DNA of 64,000 nt from Caulobacter zeae (GTDB lineage Bacteria > Pseudomonadota > Alphaproteobacteria > Caulobacterales > Caulobacteraceae): the NCBI RefSeq assembly GCF_002858925.1, contig NZ_PJRS01000049.1, positions 62,001-126,000 on the forward strand, in the 5' to 3' direction. Shown one piece after another: positions 48,547 through 56,522 of this stretch. Under the pieces are notes generated by a model, which worked only from the letters and a program-made list of their open reading frames with translations, was not told where the DNA came from and made no database searches. Position 1 is the first letter of the stretch; each line of letters begins with the position of its first letter. Position numbers and translations under genes: made by a program.

Positions 48547-49146
48547 TCAAGCTTGGGGCGCGGTTCTCAACAGGGTCAGGATGTCGCGCACCTGGTCGTG
48601 GGCGGCCGCTAGGCCCTTACCCGTGTCGACCACGAAGTCGGCGCGGGCGCGCTTTTCGGCGTCGGGCAGCTGGCGGGCCAGGATGGCCTCGAACTTCTCG
48701 GGCGTCATGCCGGGCCGGGCCAGCACCCGCTCGCGCTGGACGTCGGCCGGCGCGCTGACCACCACCACCTTGTGGACGTTCTTCTGGCCGCCGGTCTCAT
48801 AGAGCAGCGGCACGTCGAGCACGACGATGTCGTGGCCGTCCTTTTTCGCCTTCTCAAAGAAGCCGATGCGATGGGCGCCGACCAGCGGGTGAACGATGGC
48901 CTCCAGCTTTTCCAGCGCCTCGGGATCGCCGACCACCTGGGCGCTGAGCCGCGCACGGTCGATCGCGCCATCGACTACGACACCTGGAAACGCCGCCTCG
49001 ACCGGCGCCACGGCCGTTCCACCTGCTGAATAGAGCGCATGCACGGCGGCGTCGGAATCGTACACAGGCGCGCCTTCGGCCTCGAACATCTTGGCCGTGG
49101 TCGATTTGCCCATGCCGATGGAGCCGGTGAGGCCAAGGATGATCAT
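48547..49146 (-). CDS. coaE: Dephospho-CoA kinase
   Basis: 199 aa enzyme of the last step in coenzyme A synthesis (3'-phosphorylation of dephospho-CoA). P-loop [17 protein letters not shown] (about 5-21), [12 protein letters not shown] (about 29-40), [19 protein letters not shown] (about 155-173). Complete length. It overlaps aroE by four bases (49143-49146, TCAT on the plus strand), so aroE and coaE are coupled. The CoaBC enzyme at 22 kb feeds the same pathway. Confidence 0.96.
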   Translation of the reverse strand: MIILGLTGSIGMGKSTTAKMFEAEGAPVYDSDAAVHALYSAGGTAVAPVEAAFPGVVVDGAIDRARLSAQVVGDPEALEKLEAIVHPLVGAHRIGFFEKAKKDGHDIVVLDVPLLYETGGQKNVHKVVVVSAPADVQRERVLARPGMTPEKFEAILARQLPDAEKRARADFVVDTGKGLAAAHDQVRDILTLLRTAPQA

Positions 49147-50006
49147 TTCGCGCCTTGCCCCAGATGCGCCAGGGCGACCGCCCGGACATCGACGCCAGCC
49201 GGTGGGGCCTGGCCGAAGAAGGCTTCGAACGACGGAACGGCCTGTAGCAGCAACATTTCCAGGCCATCCACAGTGGGGCGGCCGGCGGCTTGCGCCCGTT
49301 GCAGGAACTCGGTGCGCAGCGGCTTGTAGACCATGTCCATCACCACGCAGCCTGGCGGGGTGAGCGCGAGATCGGCCGGCGGGCCGTCGCCGCCGCCAAG
49401 GCCCAGCGAGGTGGCGTTGATGACGAGGCCCGCATCCGCCAGCAGGGCAGGGAGCTCGGCCTCGCCGGCCGCGATCACCTTGTCCCCAAGGGCGTCGGCG
49501 ATGGCCTGGGCCTTGGCGACCGTGCGGTTGACGATCCCCACCTTGGGCGCGCCGGCCAGCAGCAGGGCCGCGGCCGCGCCACGCGCCGCGCCGCCGGCGC
49601 CGAGGATCACCACGGGCGCGGCCGAGACGTCGAAGGCCGGGGCCTGGGCGGCGATCGCGCCCAGCAGGCCCGGGCCATCGGTGTTGTCGGCGAAGATCGT
49701 ACCATCCTCGCGGAAACGCAGCAGGTTGGCGGCGCCCGCCAGGCGCGCCAGGTCGCTGGCCTCGTCGGCGCAGGCCAGGGCCCTCTCCTTGAAGGGGATG
49801 GTGACATTGAGCCCGCGAATGACCCCGCCGCGGAAGCCGTTCACGAAGACCTCGAAGCGGTCTTCGGGCGGGCCCATCGGCACATAGGCGCCGTCGATTC
49901 CGGCGGCGGCCAGCCAGGCGTTGTGCAGCAGCGGGCTCATCGAGTGGACGATCGGCTGGCCGCAGACGCCGGCCACCAGGGCCTGGCCGGTAATCTTGAA
50001 ACTCAT
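49143..50006 (-). CDS. aroE: Shikimate dehydrogenase
   Basis: 287 aa enzyme reducing 3-dehydroshikimate with NADPH. The substrate pocket is formed by [13 protein letters not shown] (about 20-32) and [11 protein letters not shown] with catalytic Lys near 72, with [11 protein letters not shown] near 107-117. The cofactor Rossmann fold is [20 protein letters not shown] (about 133-152) with NRTVAKAQ. Full length. It overlaps both neighbours by four bases, which ties shikimate synthesis to CoA and Maf proteins in this operon. The order ppsR-maf-aroE-coaE-dnaQ is the left flank of the Caulobacter origin as I recall it. Confidence 0.96.
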   Translation of the reverse strand: MSFKITGQALVAGVCGQPIVHSMSPLLHNAWLAAAGIDGAYVPMGPPEDRFEVFVNGFRGGVIRGLNVTIPFKERALACADEASDLARLAGAANLLRFREDGTIFADNTDGPGLLGAIAAQAPAFDVSAAPVVILGAGGAARGAAAALLLAGAPKVGIVNRTVAKAQAIADALGDKVIAAGEAELPALLADAGLVINATSLGLGGGDGPPADLALTPPGCVVMDMVYKPLRTEFLQRAQAAGRPTVDGLEMLLLQAVPSFEAFFGQAPPAGVDVRAVALAHLGQGAK

Positions 50007-50608
50007 GCCTGAAGGGCTCCGTGCAGGCGCAGGAAGTCGAGCAGGCCGGTCATCGGCAGCCCGAGGATGGTGAAGTAGTCGCCGTCTATACGGTCGAACA
50101 TCTGCAGGCCTTCGCCCTCCAGCATGTAGCAGCCGACAGACGACAGGATCTGCTCGCCCTTGCGCTCCAGATAGCCATCGAGCCAGGCCTCGCTGAATGG
50201 GCGGACCGACAGCTTGGCGGTCTCGACGATGCGCCAGATCGGCTGGCCGTCGCGGGCCACGACGACGCCGGAGTGCAGCTTGTGGATTTCTCCACGCAGT
50301 TCCAGCAGGCGGGCGCGGGCGGCCTCGAGGGTATCGACCTTGTCGAACAGCCGGCCCTTCAGCTCCAGCGTCTGGTCCGAACCGATCACGAGGCCCGGTC
50401 GCCTGCGGGAAACCTTGACCGCCTTTATCTCGGCCAGGGCGTCGGCGACGTCGCGCGGCGTGACCTCTTCGGCCAGCAGGCCGGCCTTGGCCGCCTCTTC
50501 GTCCACACCCGAGGCGACGGCCTCGAAGGGCACGCCGGCGTTCTTGAGGATGGTCTGACGGGTCCAGCTGGTCGAAGCCAGCACGATCGGGGAAGGGGAG
50601 GCGCTCAT
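50003..50608 (-). CDS. maf: Maf family nucleotide pyrophosphatase
   Basis: 201 aa. The N-terminal motif [20 protein letters not shown] (about 8-27) and the catalytic stretch [20 protein letters not shown] (about 72-91) followed by [18 protein letters not shown] are typical. Maf proteins hydrolyse nucleoside triphosphates (m7GTP, pseudouridine-TP or dTTP/UTP, depending on subgroup) and restrain septation. SxxR is here STSWTR, a minor variant. Overlaps ppsR upstream and aroE downstream, each by four bases. Confidence 0.93.
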   Translation of the reverse strand: MSASPSPIVLASTSWTRQTILKNAGVPFEAVASGVDEEAAKAGLLAEEVTPRDVADALAEIKAVKVSRRRPGLVIGSDQTLELKGRLFDKVDTLEAARARLLELRGEIHKLHSGVVVARDGQPIWRIVETAKLSVRPFSEAWLDGYLERKGEQILSSVGCYMLEGEGLQMFDRIDGDYFTILGLPMTGLLDFLRLHGALQA

Positions 50609-51507
50609 CCCAGCACCTCGACCTGGCCGCGGCCGCCCGACAGCAGGTTGATGATCGCCGCGGCGGTTTCCTCCACAGAGCGGCGGGTGACGTCGATGAT
50701 CGGCCAGCCGTTCTTTTCGAACAGGCGGCGGGCGGCGATGATCTCGGCCCGCACGCTGTCGGTGTCGATGTAGTCGCTCTCTCTATTCTCCTTGAGCGAC
50801 AGGAGACGGTTGCGGCGGATCTGGATCAGCCGCTCGGGCGTCGTCATCAGCCCGACGATCAGGGTGTTCTTCAGCTCGAACAGCTGCTCGGGCGGCGGAC
50901 GGCCCGGCACCAAAGGCACATTGGCCGCGCGCACGCCGCGATGGGCCAGATAGATGCAGGTCGGCGTCTTGGAGGTGCGCGAGACGCCCACCAGGATGAC
51001 GTCGGCCTGGGTCAGGTCCTGGCCGCCCTGGCCGTCGTCGTGGGCGATGGCGTAGTCCAGGGCCTCGATGCGGTCGAAATAGTCGTTGTTCAGCGCGTGC
51101 TGCGCGCCCACGCGCGTGGAGATCTTGGCGCCCAGGTAACGCGACATGGCGCTGACCACCGGATCCAGCGCCGCGATGCACGGCATGTCGAGCTTGCGGC
51201 AGCCTTCTTCCAGCGCCGAGCGCAGGTTGGGGTCGATGATGGTGTGCATGACCACCCCCGGCGCGCCCGCGATCTCCTCCAGCGCCCGATCCAGTTGCCG
51301 GATGGAACGCACCAGCGCGTAGATGTGTTCGATAGGCAGGATATCGGTGAACCGTGCACAGACCGCGCGCGCCATGGCGTTCAGGGTCTCGCCCGTGGAG
51401 TCCGAAACCAGGTGGATATGGAAGTAGGTCGCGAACCGCGCGGTGTGGCGATCGGCCTCAGGCGACGCACTGTCCTGTGGATCATCCGTTAAGGGTTGCT
51501 TTACCAC
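50605..51507 (-). CDS. ppsR: Pyruvate, phosphate dikinase regulatory protein (DUF299, kinase/pyrophosphorylase)
   Basis: 300 aa from the GTG at 51507 ([11 protein letters not shown]), which has GAAGG upstream; earlier in-frame codons up to 51603 would cross the origin region and are less likely. The family pattern is complete: [20 protein letters not shown] (about 28-47), [18 protein letters not shown] (about 170-187, P-loop-like GVSRTSKT) and [19 protein letters not shown] near 250-268. These enzymes switch pyruvate, phosphate dikinase or PEP synthase on and off by ADP-dependent phosphorylation and pyrophosphorolysis of a Thr. It is the first gene leftward of the origin, and its N-terminal coding DNA carries a DnaA-box-like sequence. 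Confidence 0.92.
   Translation of the reverse strand: MVKQPLTDDPQDSASPEADRHTARFATYFHIHLVSDSTGETLNAMARAVCARFTDILPIEHIYALVRSIRQLDRALEEIAGAPGVVMHTIIDPNLRSALEEGCRKLDMPCIAALDPVVSAMSRYLGAKISTRVGAQHALNNDYFDRIEALDYAIAHDDGQGGQDLTQADVILVGVSRTSKTPTCIYLAHRGVRAANVPLVPGRPPPEQLFELKNTLIVGLMTTPERLIQIRRNRLLSLKENRESDYIDTDSVRAEIIAARRLFEKNGWPIIDVTRRSVEETAAAIINLLSGGRGQVEVLG
51476..51484. promoter_or_regulatory. DnaA box of the Caulobacter G-box type
   Basis: TGTGGATCA, the reverse complement of TGATCCACA, the moderate-affinity DnaA-binding G-box described at Cori. It lies inside the first codons of ppsR. Four bases downstream is TTAA-N7-TTTA (51489-51503), a near-match to a CtrA site, so DnaA and CtrA could compete here. 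Confidence 0.65.
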
Positions 51508-51953
51508 TCTGGGAGCCTTCTGGGGACAAGCGGGCGCCAAATGCGCCCCAGCGCGACGCTGCGCCGCGCCCCTGTGATAAACGGCCTCATTGACGCCGGA
51601 CAATCCCCAGCTTGAACCTGCCCACCAGGACCTGTGCCTGCGCGTTCTCCCGCGCTTGTGGAAAGTCCTAACGGATGGTTAATTTATCATTCACCATCGT
51701 CTGGGTTTCGTAAGGAATCCGATGGGTTGGAAGCTTGTCCACGAAGTTCACAAGGTATGACTCCCATGTGTACCAAGCTGGGGCATACCGAGTAGGGCCT
51801 GTTGGAGTTGTCCACCGGGGCGGACTTATCCCCGTGTTGCACTTGCCCTCCCCCTTCCTCCTCTCTTTCTAAGATTCTTATTTTTAAGAAGAATAAGGGG
51901 TACGGGATCGCACGGACTTGAGTGGAACGGCTCGCCGGGATTTAACCGCCGGT
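51508..51953. other. Probable chromosome replication origin (Cori)
   Basis: 446 bp between ppsR and hemE, the two genes that flank Cori in Caulobacter. Visible elements: a CTAA-N7-TTAA CtrA-type site (51668-51682); weak DnaA-box-like sequences TGTGGAAAG (51657), TTGTCCACG (51735), TTGTCCACC (51808) and TTATCCCCG (51826); three CcrM GANTC sites (51715, 51759, 51873); a 25-base all-pyrimidine tract (51846-51870) followed by the AT-rich stretch GATTCTTATTTTTAAGAAGA near 51873-51892, likely unwinding DNA; and TTAA at 51942 by the hemE start. Together with the parS cluster and parAB this is the replication and segregation control centre. Unwinding and protein binding are inferred from motifs. Confidence 0.88.
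51668..51682. promoter_or_regulatory. CtrA-type binding site in the origin
   Basis: CTAA-CGGATGG-TTAA matches the TTAA-N7-TTAA CtrA consensus at seven of eight positions with exact spacing. Phosphorylated CtrA bound here would block initiation. Confidence 0.65.
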
Positions 51954-52982
51954 ATGACGAGCTCTCCGATCCCGAAGTTTCTCTCCGTGCTGGCCGGTGA
52001 AACCGCCGAGCGTCCTCCGGCCTGGTTCATGCGCCAGGCGGGACGGTACCTGCCCGAGTATCGCGCCGTGCGGGCGACGACCCCCGACTTCATCAGCTTC
52101 TGCCTGAACCCGGAGAAGGCGGCCGAAGTCACCCTGCAACCGCTGCGCCGCTTTCCGTATGACGCGGCCATCGTCTTCGCCGACATCCTGCTGGTCCCCG
52201 GCGCTCTGGGCCAGAAGGTCTGGTTCGAGGCCGGCGAAGGCCCGAAGCTCGGCGAGCTGCCCTATCTCGACGCCATGGCCGACAAGACCCAGCAGGCCGG
52301 CGAGGCCCTGAAGGCGGTCGGCGAGACGCTTTCCCGCGTGCGAGCCGACATCGATCCCTCGAAGGCCCTGATCGGCTTTGCCGGTGCGCCATGGACGGTG
52401 GCGACCTACATGATCGAGGGCGGATCCAGCGATCGCTCGGGTGCGCGCACCTTCGCCTACCAGAACGCCGAGACGCTGGACCGACTGATCCAGATCCTGG
52501 TTGACGCCACGGTCGATTATCTGGCCATGCAGGCCGCTTCCGGCGCCCAGGCGCTGAAGCTGTTCGAGAGCTGGGCCGAAGGCCTCTCCGAGCCGCTTTT
52601 CGATCGCCTGGTGACCAAGCCCCATATCGCCATCGTCGAGGGCCTTCGCGCCCGCGGCGTGACCGTGCCGCTGATCGGCTTCCCCCGCGGGGCCGGAACG
52701 CTCGTCGAGGCCTACGCGCAGGCCGTGCCGGTGGACGGGGTGGCGCTCGACACCTCGGCCTCGGCGAAGCTGGGCCAGGCGATCCAGAAGACCAAGACCA
52801 TCCAGGGCGCCCTCGATCCGCTGCTGCTGCGGGCCGGCGGGTCAGCGCTGGACGAGCGGGTCGAGCAGATGCTCGAGCAATGGGGGCAGGGCCCCTATAT
52901 CTTCAACCTGGGTCACGGCATCTTGCCCGACACACCGATCGCTCATGTCGAGCAGGTGCTGAAGCGGGTGACCGGCCTGTGA
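51954..52982 (+). CDS. hemE: Uroporphyrinogen decarboxylase
   Basis: 342 aa enzyme converting uroporphyrinogen III to coproporphyrinogen III. The signature PPAWFMRQAGRYLPEYR (about 21-37) holds the catalytic Arg residues; GFAGAPWTVATYMIEGG near 138-154 and ALKLFESWAEGL near 201-212 follow. ATG at 51954; the ribosome site is poor (TTAACCGCCGGT upstream). In Caulobacter the hemE promoter lies inside the origin and its transcription is linked to initiation. The stop TGA overlaps the hemH start as GTGA. Confidence 0.96.
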   Translation: MTSSPIPKFLSVLAGETAERPPAWFMRQAGRYLPEYRAVRATTPDFISFCLNPEKAAEVTLQPLRRFPYDAAIVFADILLVPGALGQKVWFEAGEGPKLGELPYLDAMADKTQQAGEALKAVGETLSRVRADIDPSKALIGFAGAPWTVATYMIEGGSSDRSGARTFAYQNAETLDRLIQILVDATVDYLAMQAASGAQALKLFESWAEGLSEPLFDRLVTKPHIAIVEGLRARGVTVPLIGFPRGAGTLVEAYAQAVPVDGVALDTSASAKLGQAIQKTKTIQGALDPLLLRAGGSALDERVEQMLEQWGQGPYIFNLGHGILPDTPIAHVEQVLKRVTGL

Positions 52983-54043
52983 ACCAATTGAAGAGCGGCG
53001 CGGAAGCCGGGCGACGGATCGCCGTCGTCCTGTTCAATCTCGGCGGGCCCGACGGCCAGGCGGCCGTGCGGCCGTTCCTGTTCAACCTGTTCCGCGATCC
53101 GGCGATCATCCAGGCGCCGTTCTTCGTTCGCTATCCGGTGGCGGCGCTGATCTCGACAACCCGGGCCAAGTCGGCGCGCGCCAACTACGCCCTGATGGGC
53201 GGCGGCTCGCCCCTTCTGCCGGAAACCGACAGGCAGGCCCGCGCACTGGAGGCGGTGCTCGCCGAGCGCCTTCCGGGCGACACGGTCAAGGCCTTCGTGG
53301 CCATGCGCTACTGGGACCCGCTGACCGGCGAGACCGCCAAGGCGGTGAAGGCCTGGAAGCCCGACGAGGTCGTGCTGCTGCCGCTCTACCCCCAGTATTC
53401 GACCACCACCACCGCCTCGTCGCTGAAGGCGTGGAGCAAGGCCTACCGCAAGGGTCCGGGCCGGACGACGACCGTCTGCTGCTATCCCACGGCCGATGGG
53501 TTCGTGCAGGCGCACGCGGACCTGGTTCGGGCGGAGTACGTCAAGGCCGGCTCGCCCAAGCCGGCGCGGATCCTGTTCTCGGCCCACGGCCTGCCGGAAA
53601 AGGTGATCACGGCCGGTGATCCCTACCAGCGCCAGGTCGAGGCGACGGCCGCCGCCGTGGTGGAAAAGCTCGGCGACATCCTGGGCGAGGGCGTCGACTG
53701 GAAGATCAGCTACCAGAGCCGCGTCGGCCCGCTGAAGTGGATCGGACCGTCCACCGACGAGGAGGTCGAGGCGGCGGCGCATGAGGGCCTGGCGCTGGTG
53801 GTCACGCCGATCGCCTTCGTCTCCGAGCACATCGAGACCCTGGTCGAGCTCGACGTCGAGTATCGCGAGCTGTTCTACGCCCACGGCGGCTCGATCTATG
53901 CCCGCGCGCCAGCGCTTGGCGTCGCGCCCGCGTTCATAGATTGTTTGGGGACTCTCGTGACTGAGGCGCTCTCTTCGGAAGCGTCGCAGGTCTGCGGCAG
54001 CGACCAACCCTGTCCCAAAGCCGCCCCTGGAGCCCGCGCGTGA
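52979..54043 (+). CDS. hemH: Ferrochelatase, with C-terminal cysteines
   Basis: 354 aa enzyme inserting ferrous iron into protoporphyrin IX. GTG at 52979 overlaps the hemE stop. Active-site motifs: VVLFNLGGPDGQAAVRPFLF (about 13-32), ILFSAHGLPEKVI (His about 202), YQSRVGPLKWIGPSTDE near 243-259 and PIAFVSEHIETLVELDVEY near 276-294. The C terminus DCLGTL ... QVCGSDQPCPK has Cys residues that could bind a [2Fe-2S] cluster, as reported for the Caulobacter enzyme. It overlaps hemJ by four bases (GTGA). Confidence 0.95.
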   Translation: MNQLKSGAEAGRRIAVVLFNLGGPDGQAAVRPFLFNLFRDPAIIQAPFFVRYPVAALISTTRAKSARANYALMGGGSPLLPETDRQARALEAVLAERLPGDTVKAFVAMRYWDPLTGETAKAVKAWKPDEVVLLPLYPQYSTTTTASSLKAWSKAYRKGPGRTTTVCCYPTADGFVQAHADLVRAEYVKAGSPKPARILFSAHGLPEKVITAGDPYQRQVEATAAAVVEKLGDILGEGVDWKISYQSRVGPLKWIGPSTDEEVEAAAHEGLALVVTPIAFVSEHIETLVELDVEYRELFYAHGGSIYARAPALGVAPAFIDCLGTLVTEALSSEASQVCGSDQPCPKAAPGARA

Positions 54044-54504
54044 ACGACTTCCTGGTCGAGCATTTCAACCTGATCCGCGGCCTGCACATCCTGGCCGTGA
54101 TCGCCTGGATGGCGGGGATGCTCTACCTGCCGCGCCTCTACGTCTATCACACGGGCACCACGCTCGGTTCGGAGATGGACGCGACCTTCAAGGTCATGGA
54201 GCGGCGGCTGCTGCGGGGGATCATCAATCCGGCGATGATCGCCGCGCTGGTCTTCGGCCTGGGCCTGATCATGGCCGACGGCGCGATCCGCGGCTGGGAC
54301 TTCCTCCTGAAGCCCTGGATGCTGGCCAAGCTGGCTGGCGTGTTCTTCCTGTTCGGCTGGCACGGCTTCCTGTCGAAGGCTCGCAAGGCCTTCGAGGCCG
54401 GCCAGAACACCCGCTCGGAGAAGTTCTGGCGCGCCACCAACGAGCTGCCCTTCGTGGCGGCGATCGTCATCGTGCTGTCGGTGACGACCAAGTACCTGAA
54501 CTAG
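54040..54504 (+). CDS. hemJ: Protoporphyrinogen IX oxidase HemJ
   Basis: 154 aa, four transmembrane helices. Family pattern: NLIRGLHILAVIAWMAGMLYL (about 10-30, with the conserved His), PRLYVYH, then KVMERRLLRGI and LLKPWMLAKLAGVFFLFGWH near 95-114, ending LSVTTKYLN. HemJ oxidises protoporphyrinogen IX to protoporphyrin IX, the substrate of the adjacent ferrochelatase. GTG at 54040 overlaps the hemH stop. The three haem genes thus form one coupled operon that starts at the origin. Confidence 0.93.
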   Translation: MNDFLVEHFNLIRGLHILAVIAWMAGMLYLPRLYVYHTGTTLGSEMDATFKVMERRLLRGIINPAMIAALVFGLGLIMADGAIRGWDFLLKPWMLAKLAGVFFLFGWHGFLSKARKAFEAGQNTRSEKFWRATNELPFVAAIVIVLSVTTKYLN

Positions 54505-54812
54505 CGGAGGCGGGGCGCCTGGCCCCGCGTTCTCCCAACCTTATCCCCCGCCAGGCGATGGAGCCCCACAGGACTCCATCGGTAGCGCTTGACCCCGAAC
54601 CCGCCTTGTGGTTCCCGTCTTGGTCAGACGTTGCGGCCATACCGCAGCGTTCCCGCCTTTCACGGATCGCGCCCGTCCTGGTGCGCCTCATGATCCGTTC
54701 CCCTGATCGATCCGCGCCGCCGTCATGGCGCGACCCCATTGCCGCCTTCGCCTGAAGTCGGCTGAATTTCTATCCAAGCCCGGATCGTATCCGGGCGACC
54801 GCGAGTCTATGC
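54505..54812 (+). promoter_or_regulatory. Leader region of rho with hairpins
   Basis: 308 bp without a gene. GCGGGGC/GCCCCGC (54510-54516 with 54522-54528) is a hairpin right after hemJ, possibly ending the haem operon. GCCCGGA/TCCGGGC (54778-54784 with 54790-54796) sits about 17 bases before the rho start, and a GANTC site (GAGTC, 54803-54807) follows it. rho genes are autoregulated through their leaders; this hairpin may take part. I see no leader peptide. Confidence 0.45.
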
Positions 54813-56261
54813 ATGACTGAAGAAACCGATCCGCAAGCCCCGCTCGATCTGGACGCCCCCGTGGAGGTCCTTGGGGAAGCCACGGAAGAGGCCGCCATCG
54901 AGATCGTGGCCGAGGCCAATGACGCCGCCATCGAGGCCGGCGCCGACGACGAAGACGACAACGCCGAGATCACCGCGGCCATCGCCGCCATGGGCCTGAC
55001 GCGCATGTCGCTGCAGGAACTGAAGGAAAAGTCCCCGGCCGACCTGCTGGCTTTCGCCGAGACCTTCGAGGTCGAGAACGCCAACTCCATGCGCAAGCAG
55101 GACATGATGTTCGCCATCCTGAAGACCCTCGCCGAAGAAGGCGTGGAGATCTTCGGTTCGGGCACCATGGAAGTGCTGCAGGACGGCTTCGGCTTCCTGC
55201 GCTCGCCGGAAGCCAACTACCTGCCGGGCCCGGACGACATCTACGTGTCGCCCTCGCAGATCCGCAAGTTCGGCCTGCGCACCGGCGACAGCGTCGAGGG
55301 GGCCATCCGTTCGCCGCGCGAAGGCGAGCGTTACTTCGCCCTGACCAGCGTCTCGAAGATCAACTTCGAAAGCCCGGAAAACGTGCGCCACAAGGTGCAC
55401 TTCGACAACCTGACGCCGCTCTATCCCGAAGAGCGCCTGAACATGGAACTGCCCGATCCGACCATCAAGGATCGCTCGGGCCGCGTCATCGACATCGTCG
55501 CCCCGCTCGGCAAGGGCCAGCGCTGCCTGATCGTCGCCCCGCCGCGCGTGGGCAAGACGGTGATGCTGCAGAACATCGCCAAGTCGATCGAGACCAACCA
55601 CCCCGAGTGCTATTTGATCGTCCTGCTGATCGACGAGCGCCCGGAAGAAGTCACCGACATGCAGCGCACGGTGAAGGGCGAGGTCATCGCCTCGACCTTC
55701 GACGAGCCGGCCACCCGCCACGTGCAGGTCGCCGAGATGGTCATCGAGAAGGCCAAGCGCCTGGTCGAGCACAAGCGCGACGTCGTCATCCTGCTGGACT
55801 CGGTCACGCGTCTGGGCCGCGCCTACAACACCACCGTCCCGTCTTCGGGCAAGGTGCTGACCGGCGGTGTCGACGCCAACGCCCTGCAGCGTCCCAAGCG
55901 CTTCTTCGGCGCCGCGCGTAACGTCGAAGAGGGCGGCTCGCTGTCGATCATCGCCACGGCCCTGATCGACACCGGCAGCCGCATGGACGAAGTCATCTTC
56001 GAAGAGTTCAAGGGCACCGGTAACTCGGAAATCGTTCTTGATCGTAAGGTCGCCGACAAGCGCATCTTCCCGGCCATCGACGTGCTCAAGTCGGGCACCC
56101 GCAAGGAAGAGCTCATCACCCCGCGCGACCAGCTGCAGAAGACCTACGTGCTGCGCCGGATCCTCAACCCGATGGGCGCTTCGGACGCTATCGAGTTCCT
56201 GCTCGACAAGCTGCGCCAGTCGAAGACGAACGGCGATTTCTTCCAGAGCATGAATACTTAA
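54813..56261 (+). CDS. rho: Transcription termination factor Rho
   Basis: 482 aa hexameric RNA-dependent ATPase. The first 60 residues are an acidic, low-complexity extension ([20 protein letters not shown]) absent from E. coli Rho (419 aa). Next comes the N-terminal helix bundle ([20 protein letters not shown]), the RNA-binding cold-shock-like domain (about 105-185, with [20 protein letters not shown]), the Walker [13 protein letters not shown] near 240, Walker B region [18 protein letters not shown] near 320-337, and an R-loop near [14 protein letters not shown] at 54813. A parS site and a strong terminator follow the stop. Confidence 0.97.
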   Translation: MTEETDPQAPLDLDAPVEVLGEATEEAAIEIVAEANDAAIEAGADDEDDNAEITAAIAAMGLTRMSLQELKEKSPADLLAFAETFEVENANSMRKQDMMFAILKTLAEEGVEIFGSGTMEVLQDGFGFLRSPEANYLPGPDDIYVSPSQIRKFGLRTGDSVEGAIRSPREGERYFALTSVSKINFESPENVRHKVHFDNLTPLYPEERLNMELPDPTIKDRSGRVIDIVAPLGKGQRCLIVAPPRVGKTVMLQNIAKSIETNHPECYLIVLLIDERPEEVTDMQRTVKGEVIASTFDEPATRHVQVAEMVIEKAKRLVEHKRDVVILLDSVTRLGRAYNTTVPSSGKVLTGGVDANALQRPKRFFGAARNVEEGGSLSIIATALIDTGSRMDEVIFEEFKGTGNSEIVLDRKVADKRIFPAIDVLKSGTRKEELITPRDQLQKTYVLRRILNPMGASDAIEFLLDKLRQSKTNGDFFQSMNT

Positions 56262-56267
56262 GCTTGG

Positions 56268-56283
56268 TGTTTCACGTGAAACA
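56268..56283. other. parS: parS centromere site 1 (perfect)
   Basis: TGTTTCACGTGAAACA, the exact 16-bp palindromic parS consensus that ParB binds. It lies between the rho stop (56261) and the rho terminator, about 4.5 kb from the origin, and is transcribed at the end of the rho mRNA. Confidence 0.95.
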
Positions 56284-56288
56284 CGAGA

Positions 56289-56317
56289 AAGGCCCCGGAG
56301 CGATCCGGGGCCTTTTT
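56289..56317 (+). terminator. Rho-independent terminator of rho
   Basis: AAGGCCCCGGA (56289-56299) pairs perfectly with TCCGGGGCCTT (56304-56314) around GCGA; T5 ends the run at 56317. Rho itself is thus ended by an intrinsic terminator. Confidence 0.93.
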
Positions 56318-56335
56318 GTTGGTCGGTGGTGTTGA

Positions 56336-56380
56336 GATCCTCCCCTCTGGGGGAGGTGGCCCGAAGGGCCGGAGGGGGAC
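56336..56380. repeat. Dispersed intergenic repeat, family A copy 5
   Basis: GATCCTCCCCTCTGGGGGAG, then GTGGCCCGAAGGGCCGGAGG and GGGAC. The best single-unit copy of family A; no opposing partner adjoins it here. It follows the rho terminator. Confidence 0.75.
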
Positions 56381-56400
56381 TTCCACTTTCGCGGCGTGGC

Positions 56401-56506
56401 CCTCGTCCTTCGACAAGCTCAGGATGAGGACCAAGACTGGCGTGGTAGAAACTTGGCGCCGTGGCCTCTGTCGAAAGCCTCATCCTGAGCTTGTCGAAGG
56501 ACGAGG
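56401..56506. repeat. Dispersed inverted repeat, family B copy 2 (perfect 29-bp arms)
   Basis: Arm 56401-56429 (CCTCGTCCTTCGACAAGCTC then AGGATGAGG) and arm 56478-56506 are exact reverse complements, separated by 48 bp. The first family B copy at 29574-29656 has nearly the same arms. It lies between rho and the convergent qor-type gene, and could form a large hairpin that ends transcription from either side. Confidence 0.85.
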
Positions 56507-56522
56507 CTTTCGTTTCACGGTC

